NCBI GenBank assembly: GCA_964415085.1
Contig: CAYPYI010000059.1
Coordinates: forward strand, 1-8,673
Origin: CAYPYI01 sp964415085
GTDB lineage: Bacteria; Bacillota; Clostridia; Tissierellales; Tissierellaceae
DNA length: 8,673 bases
Direction: 5' to 3'
Below the pieces are notes generated by a model, which had not been told where the DNA came from, did no database searches, and was given only the letters and a program-made list of their open reading frames with translations. A program made the position numbers and the translations under genes. This document shows, one piece after another, positions 5,449-8,673 of this stretch; the stretch's first letter is position 1, and every line of letters starts with the position of its first letter.

Positions 5449-6495
5449 TTAAGGTTTACAAACTTTACAAGGAATATATCCCATATTAATAGCTTCTGTT
5501 TTATTTTTAAAGCCTATTTTATTATCGTAAGTAATTTTTTTAGCCCATCTGCAACTTGGGTAGTGATATTTGTCAGATTTTAAACTACCAAAAAATGCAC
5601 CAGTTTTTGAAACTGAAGGCTTAGTTATAACTATCTCGGGTTCTTTTTCTTTACTTATAACTTTATTAGGTGCCCAAAAACCTTTTTTATTAATTCTTGC
5701 TTGTTCTTGTAACTGTGTAAACTCATCAACATACATTGTATTTGGTGGATATGTTGAAAGCTTAGCATAGCCTTCTTCTAATAAAACCTTATTAAACATC
5801 TCTCCGTTATAATGAACATATCCTAATAATCTTCCATACTGATCTCTTTCTTGAACATCAAACTCTATTCCTATGTCTTTACCTTCTAGCATCTTTTTAG
5901 TAAAATCAGAAGCAATCTTACCTTCAGGCATATTTCTTGTTTGATCAGGATGAACAGATTCAGGAGTATCAACTCCTATAAACCTTAAAGATTCTTCCTT
6001 ACCATTAAACATTACTTTTACAGTATCCCCATCAACTACCCTAGTAACCTTATAATTTCCAAAAGGAGCTTCAGAATCAAGAAGTACACTATATGTATTG
6101 TTATCCCAACCTGTATTAAACCCTAGTGTTTCTGCAATAAATCTAATAGGAACTAAAGTATTACCATTAACAACTTTAGAAGATACATCAAGTTTTACTT
6201 CTTTACCATTTACAGATGCAATGTTTTTTCCAATAGGTAAATTTATATTTATTCCATCCTTGCTTGCTACTACAGTGTTAGTATCATGTATCCATTCTAC
6301 ATTAGCTCCAACTTCTTCAAATATAGCTCTCATAGGTACCAAAGTTCTTCCATCTTCTAATAAGGCACTTATTGGCATTTGAAGTTTTTCATTTTCTAAA
6401 TACACATTTACTTCCTTAGCACTTACTAGATTAGAAAATAATAAGGTAAAAATTAAAGTGATTAAAAATAGTTTTGAATAATTTTGTCTTTTCAT
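5449..6495 (-). CDS. Secreted nuclease: copper-amine-oxidase-N-like + staphylococcal nuclease + Ada-like zinc domains
   Basis: A 348-residue exported protein. The signal peptide covers about 1-26 (KRQNYSK, then a hydrophobic core, ending near SA-KE). Residues 28-140 form a copper-amine-oxidase N-terminal-like domain with two internal repeats, marked by GRTLVPMRAIFEEVGANVEW (49-68) and GNTLVPIRFIAETLGFNTGW (111-130). A thermonuclease (SNase) domain spans about 148-275. Counterparts of the Staphylococcus aureus active site are present: D157 in VVDGDTV, R171, D176 and E179 in RFIGVDTPE, and R222 in QYGR. Calcium-dependent cleavage of DNA/RNA is therefore likely. After a Lys/Pro-rich linker (280-298), residues 300-348 match the Ada-type metal-binding tail, with HYPSCRWAKK and GYIPCKVCKP (H311, C315, C343, C346). 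The start has AAGGGGGA (about 6501-6508, minus strand). It converges on the L25 gene and diverges from a LysR regulator. Confidence 0.93.
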   Translation of the reverse strand: MKRQNYSKLFLITLIFTLLFSNLVSAKEVNVYLENEKLQMPISALLEDGRTLVPMRAIFEEVGANVEWIHDTNTVVASKDGININLPIGKNIASVNGKEVKLDVSSKVVNGNTLVPIRFIAETLGFNTGWDNNTYSVLLDSEAPFGNYKVTRVVDGDTVKVMFNGKEESLRFIGVDTPESVHPDQTRNMPEGKIASDFTKKMLEGKDIGIEFDVQERDQYGRLLGYVHYNGEMFNKVLLEEGYAKLSTYPPNTMYVDEFTQLQEQARINKKGFWAPNKVISKEKEPEIVITKPSVSKTGAFFGSLKSDKYHYPSCRWAKKITYDNKIGFKNKTEAINMGYIPCKVCKP

Positions 6496-6528
6496 ATTAA
6501 TCCCCCTTGTTGTCGTTTGTTTTAGTAC

Positions 6529-6537
6529 ATTCTATCA
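6529..6537 (-). promoter_or_regulatory. Candidate extended -10 promoter of the nuclease gene
   Basis: On the minus strand the sequence reads TGATAGAAT, an extended -10 (TGnTAnAAT type), 34 bases before the nuclease start. No good -35 is seen. A perfect 10-bp palindrome, TAAGTACTTA (6538-6547), lies just upstream of the -10 and could be an operator. Confidence 0.5.
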
Positions 6538-6652
6538 TAAGTACTTAGATATTTCATCTTCTTAAAATCAGTCTAAATTACATATAAACTGTTAGAATAA
6601 AAATAGAAGAAAAATAAAATTAATGGTCAATTTAAAATATGAAAAAATTATG

Positions 6653-6661
6653 TGATATAAT
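6653..6661 (+). promoter_or_regulatory. Extended -10 promoter of the LysR-family gene
   Basis: TGATATAAT is a perfect extended -10 (TGnTATAAT), 59 bases before the TTG start. No clear -35 is present, as is common for extended -10 promoters. Confidence 0.6.
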
Positions 6662-6705
6662 TTAAAAAGAAGAATTAGTAGGAGAATTTCTGTAAAAGTA
6701 TTAGT

Positions 6706-6713
6706 AAAGGAGG
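6706..6713 (+). promoter_or_regulatory. Ribosome binding site fixing the TTG start of the LysR-family gene
   Basis: AAAGGAGG is 7 bases before the TTG at 6721. The next in-frame ATG (6736) is 22 bases away and would cut into the start of the DNA-binding domain. Confidence 0.85.
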
Positions 6714-6720
6714 ATTAGAC

Positions 6721-7662
6721 TTGGAAATATCACATATGAAGTATATTACAAAAATAGCAGAAACAGGATCTATAACAAAGGCTTCAAAAGAATTATTTAT
6801 ATCTCAGTCATATTTAAGTAGACTAATAAATGAAATAGAAGAAGACTTAAAAATAATAATCTTTATAAGAACACACACAGGGGTAACTTTAACAACTGAA
6901 GGAGAAGAACTTGTTAAATATTCATATAGAGTATTAAATGAATATGACAATATATTAAAAATTAAAGATTCAAGTATTAAAGAAGAAAGTTATTTTAAAT
7001 TATCTAGTGCAAAATCGCTTTTTGTAGTAAATAACTTTATATCCTTATTAGAAGAATATAGTGAGGATGACAGAGTAAGATTTAAATTTATAGAAACAGA
7101 AAATGAAAGTGTTCTAGAAGATGTATATTTTTTAAATGCTGACCTAGGTGTTTTAAATATATATTCATTAAGCAAAGATACAATCTTAGAAGAATTATCA
7201 GGTATGAATATAGTTTATGAAAAAATATGTAACTATATACCTCATATCTCAGTAAGAAAAGATCATCCACTTACTATAAAAGGAAGCGCCAGATTAACAG
7301 ATTTGTATGAATATGGTTTAGTTAGATATAATGAAAAAGATTTATATTTAAGAGATGATATGAAATATATAGATAACTTTGAATTAGTATTAGATTTAAA
7401 TAAATTTAATCATATCGTTGAAGTTACTGATAGAGCTACACTTCATTTAATACTTAATAATACAAACTATATATCCCTAGGTACACAGGCTGGTAAATAT
7501 GAGGATAATAAATTTAATTTAGTGCCAGTTAAGATAATAAAAGATAATAAATATTTAGATTCAGGAATGGAAATGGGAATTATTTATAGAAAAGATGTAG
7601 AAATGGCCAGTGTAGGAAAAAAATTTATTAAAGCATTAAAAGAAAAATATTCTGATGAATAA
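6721..7662 (+). CDS. LysR-family transcriptional regulator
   Basis: A 313-residue LysR-type regulator. The winged helix-turn-helix fills residues 1-60, with the recognition region GSITKASKELFISQSYLSRLINEIE (16-40) and the LTTEGEELVKY end of the domain (57-67). A linker helix follows, then a substrate-binding domain (about 90-300) that is diverged and that I cannot assign to a ligand. The length is normal for the family. Translation starts at TTG with a strong AAAGGAGG. The gene is transcribed divergently from the nuclease and lies upstream of a DUF5058 membrane-protein gene on the same strand. LysR proteins often control an adjacent gene, so DUF5058 (467 bases downstream) is a likely target, the nuclease a possible one, and self-repression is common. 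No clear terminator follows the stop. Confidence 0.93.
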   Translation: MEISHMKYITKIAETGSITKASKELFISQSYLSRLINEIEEDLKIIIFIRTHTGVTLTTEGEELVKYSYRVLNEYDNILKIKDSSIKEESYFKLSSAKSLFVVNNFISLLEEYSEDDRVRFKFIETENESVLEDVYFLNADLGVLNIYSLSKDTILEELSGMNIVYEKICNYIPHISVRKDHPLTIKGSARLTDLYEYGLVRYNEKDLYLRDDMKYIDNFELVLDLNKFNHIVEVTDRATLHLILNNTNYISLGTQAGKYEDNKFNLVPVKIIKDNKYLDSGMEMGIIYRKDVEMASVGKKFIKALKEKYSDE

Positions 7663-7774
7663 TAAAAAGATAGGTATAACTAAAAGTGAATACTACATAC
7701 AAACTAGATATTTGTTAAATACTAATAATATATCTATAATTATCTTAAGGGGATGAGTTAGATATAAAGGGGGT

Positions 7775-7876
7775 AGGAAGTCTTAGAATTTAATTATATA
7801 AAATATATTGTATTTGTTCTTTATAAAAAAAGTTTTTTTTATAAACTGTGAAAATGTTTTCTAGGTTAGGCTTCCT
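7775..7876 (+). repeat. Long-range stem with an A/T hairpin inside
   Basis: AGGAAGTC (7775-7782) pairs with GGCTTCCT (7869-7876, one G-U pair). The adjoining TTAGAA (7783-7788) pairs with TTCTAG (7859-7864, one G-U pair), leaving a 4-base bulge. The enclosed loop contains a perfect 12-bp A/T hairpin (7820-7831 / 7834-7845). No T run follows 7876, so this does not look like a terminator. It may be a folded RNA. Confidence 0.45.
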
Positions 7877-7921
7877 GGATTTATGATGTGGTTAAAATAA
7901 TTTTAATTAAAAGAACAAATA
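7811..7921 (+). repeat. 12-bp inverted repeat crossing the previous stem
   Basis: TATTTGTTCTTT (7811-7822) is the exact reverse complement of 7910-7921. Its left arm lies inside the loop of the 7775-7876 stem and overlaps the A/T hairpin by 3 bases; its right arm lies outside. The pairings can thus only coexist as a pseudoknot, or they alternate. A 15-bp palindrome (7892-7906) lies just before the right arm. Confidence 0.4.
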
Positions 7922-7929
7922 TAAATTCA

Positions 7930-8078
7930 TTTCATTTTAACTAAATAATAAAGTTTAATAGTCATTAAGTTATGAGTGGTGTAATTATATTTTTTTATAT
8001 ACAAATGCAAGCATATATTCCTAAATAACTAGATAAACATATAAAATAGTAAATTATTAGATTTAAGTTAAAATGAAA
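7930..8078 (+). repeat. 13-bp perfect inverted repeat upstream of the DUF5058 gene
   Basis: TTTCATTTTAACT (7930-7942) is the exact reverse complement of 8066-8078, and the match extends to about 17 bp if one A is bulged. The arms are about 120 bases apart and end some 50 bases before the DUF5058 start. A chance origin in such AT-rich DNA cannot be excluded. Confidence 0.4.
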
Positions 8079-8129
8079 AACTTTTACATTTACAAGGAAA
8101 GTAACAATATAAAATAGGGGGCGTAAATT

Positions 8130-8673
8130 ATGAATTCAGCATATTCATACATAGCTAATAGCAGTGTTATGGCTATACTAGCAGGAATAGCAATATTACT
8201 TACAATGATTCAATCTTTTCTATTTTTCAGAGCAGGGAAGAAAAGAGCAAAGGAATTGGGCTTTACTAAAGAGGATATAACAAAGGTTGTTAAGGCAAGT
8301 GCAATATTTTCAATCGTTCCATCTATCCCAATTATAATAAGTTATATGGTATTATTACCAGCTTTAGGAAAATTCTTCCCATGGCTTAGATTAAGTGTTA
8401 TAGGCTCTGCAACTTATGAAACTATGGTGGCAAACATGGCAGTAACAGCTTATGGTTTTGAGAGCATAGCATCAGCTGATCTTACTCCAGAAATCTATGG
8501 TGCTATTCTTTGGGTAGTAACTTTAGGACTTTTACTTTCTAGTATGTCAGTATATATTCTAAAAAGATATGATGGAAAGATGAAAGTACCTAAAGAAGAA
8601 AAAGATAGCTTTGGAGCAATGGTAGGTCCAATAATGTTTCTAAGAATGATGGCAACATTTGCAGCACCATATT
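8130..8673 (+). CDS. DUF5058 family membrane protein, 3' end beyond the window
   Basis: The first 181 residues of an open frame that runs off the window without a stop. I recognise it as the DUF5058 family, integral membrane proteins of unknown function and possibly transporters. Hydrophobic segments fall at about 12-34, 56-78, 98-110 (short) and 122-145. The family-like motif is VKASAIFSIVPSIPIIISYMVLLPALGKFFPWLRLSVIGSATYE (54-97). A charged loop (145-160) follows, then the start of another membrane segment at about 161. The ATG has AGGGGGCG at 8116-8123. I estimate that roughly a quarter of the protein is missing. The upstream LysR gene is the likely regulator. In other Firmicutes such genes are, as I recall, often near M20-type amidohydrolases, so the gene just past the window edge is worth reading. 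Confidence 0.8.
   Translation, partial: MNSAYSYIANSSVMAILAGIAILLTMIQSFLFFRAGKKRAKELGFTKEDITKVVKASAIFSIVPSIPIIISYMVLLPALGKFFPWLRLSVIGSATYETMVANMAVTAYGFESIASADLTPEIYGAILWVVTLGLLLSSMSVYILKRYDGKMKVPKEEKDSFGAMVGPIMFLRMMATFAAPY

Larger units (their letters stand above)
7663..8129 (+). other. 467-base non-coding region rich in inverted repeats, upstream of the DUF5058 gene
   Basis: I see no credible coding region here; the longest reading frames are about 20 codons and lack ribosome sites. It holds two purine-rich blocks (7747-7753 and 7767-7780), several inverted repeats described separately, and a short dyad TTAAT/ATTAA (7955-7959 / 7964-7968) that fits the T-N11-A LysR-box pattern. It also has ATGCAAGCAT (8005-8014) and a TATAAA (8108-8113) too close to the DUF5058 start to be an obvious promoter for it. 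It probably carries the promoter, operator and a long leader of the DUF5058 gene. I could not match it to any riboswitch or T-box consensus I know. Confidence 0.55.

Noticed and set aside
7820..7845. A/T-only hairpin with an 8-T run as terminator of the LysR gene
   Set aside because: The stem has no G/C pair and the T run is inside the 3' arm rather than after it; it is also about 160 bases past the stop. Kept only as part of the inverted-repeat region.
7740..7880. Known riboswitch or T-box in the leader of the DUF5058 gene
   Set aside because: The purine-rich blocks and hairpins do not match the consensus of the T-box, SAM, FMN, glycine, lysine, purine or c-di-GMP elements that I can recall; a covariance-model search would decide.
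7971..8027. 18-codon frame starting ATGAGTGGT in the LysR-DUF5058 gap
   Set aside because: There is no ribosome binding site, the length is within chance expectation, and no recognisable small-protein features are visible.
8083..8113. TTTACA (8083-8088) with TATAAA (8108-8113) as the DUF5058 promoter
   Set aside because: The 19-base spacer is poor, and a start about 7 bases after the -10 would remove or disrupt the AGGGGGCG ribosome site at 8116-8123.
1..8673. Mobile element, CRISPR array, toxin-antitoxin or defence system
   Set aside because: I see no transposase, integrase, repeat-spacer pattern, tRNA-adjacent junction or recognisable defence domain, and base composition is even across the window.

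Overview
The window is strongly AT-rich (well under one third G+C by eye), with strong AGGAGG-type ribosome binding sites, two TTG start codons and short hairpin-plus-T-run terminators. A BofA-family sporulation gene, a long CTC-type ribosomal protein L25, an LCP cell-wall ligase and a CcpA-type catabolite-response site together point to a Gram-positive, spore-forming, low-GC Firmicute, most likely a clostridial lineage (Peptostreptococcaceae/Tissierellia-like). The exact genus cannot be read from the sequence. There are no rRNA or tRNA genes, CRISPR arrays, transposases or phage genes, so this looks like ordinary chromosome.

Layout. (1) 1-1094: a single LytR-CpsA-Psr cell-wall protein with its own promoter and a clear terminator. 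(2) 1100-4060: a four-gene unit of threonine/serine deaminase, RidA, a DUF436/YwlG-type protein of unknown function and a YitT-type membrane protein. It has a near-consensus cre site just upstream, a possible internal promoter before the DUF436 gene, and a palindromic terminator at the end. (3) 4060-5437: a 265-base AT-rich spacer, then bofA and the L25 gene, ending in a hairpin shared with the converging nuclease gene. (4) 5449-6495, minus strand: a secreted nuclease with copper-amine-oxidase-N-like, staphylococcal-nuclease and Ada-like zinc domains. (5) 6721-7662: a LysR-family regulator diverging from the nuclease. (6) 7663-8129: a 467-base non-coding stretch rich in inverted repeats. (7) 8130-end: the first 181 codons of a DUF5058-type membrane protein, cut by the window edge.

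How the genes work together. Threonine/serine deaminase releases reactive enamine/imine intermediates and RidA hydrolyses them, so these two adjacent genes form one biochemical module. The cre site suggests that amino-acid catabolism is tied to carbon supply. DUF436 rides in the same unit. The LysR regulator probably controls the downstream DUF5058 transporter-like gene, the divergent nuclease, or itself. I found no clear new defence or mobile system. The least explained parts are the structured non-coding region at 7740-8080 and the DUF436 protein.
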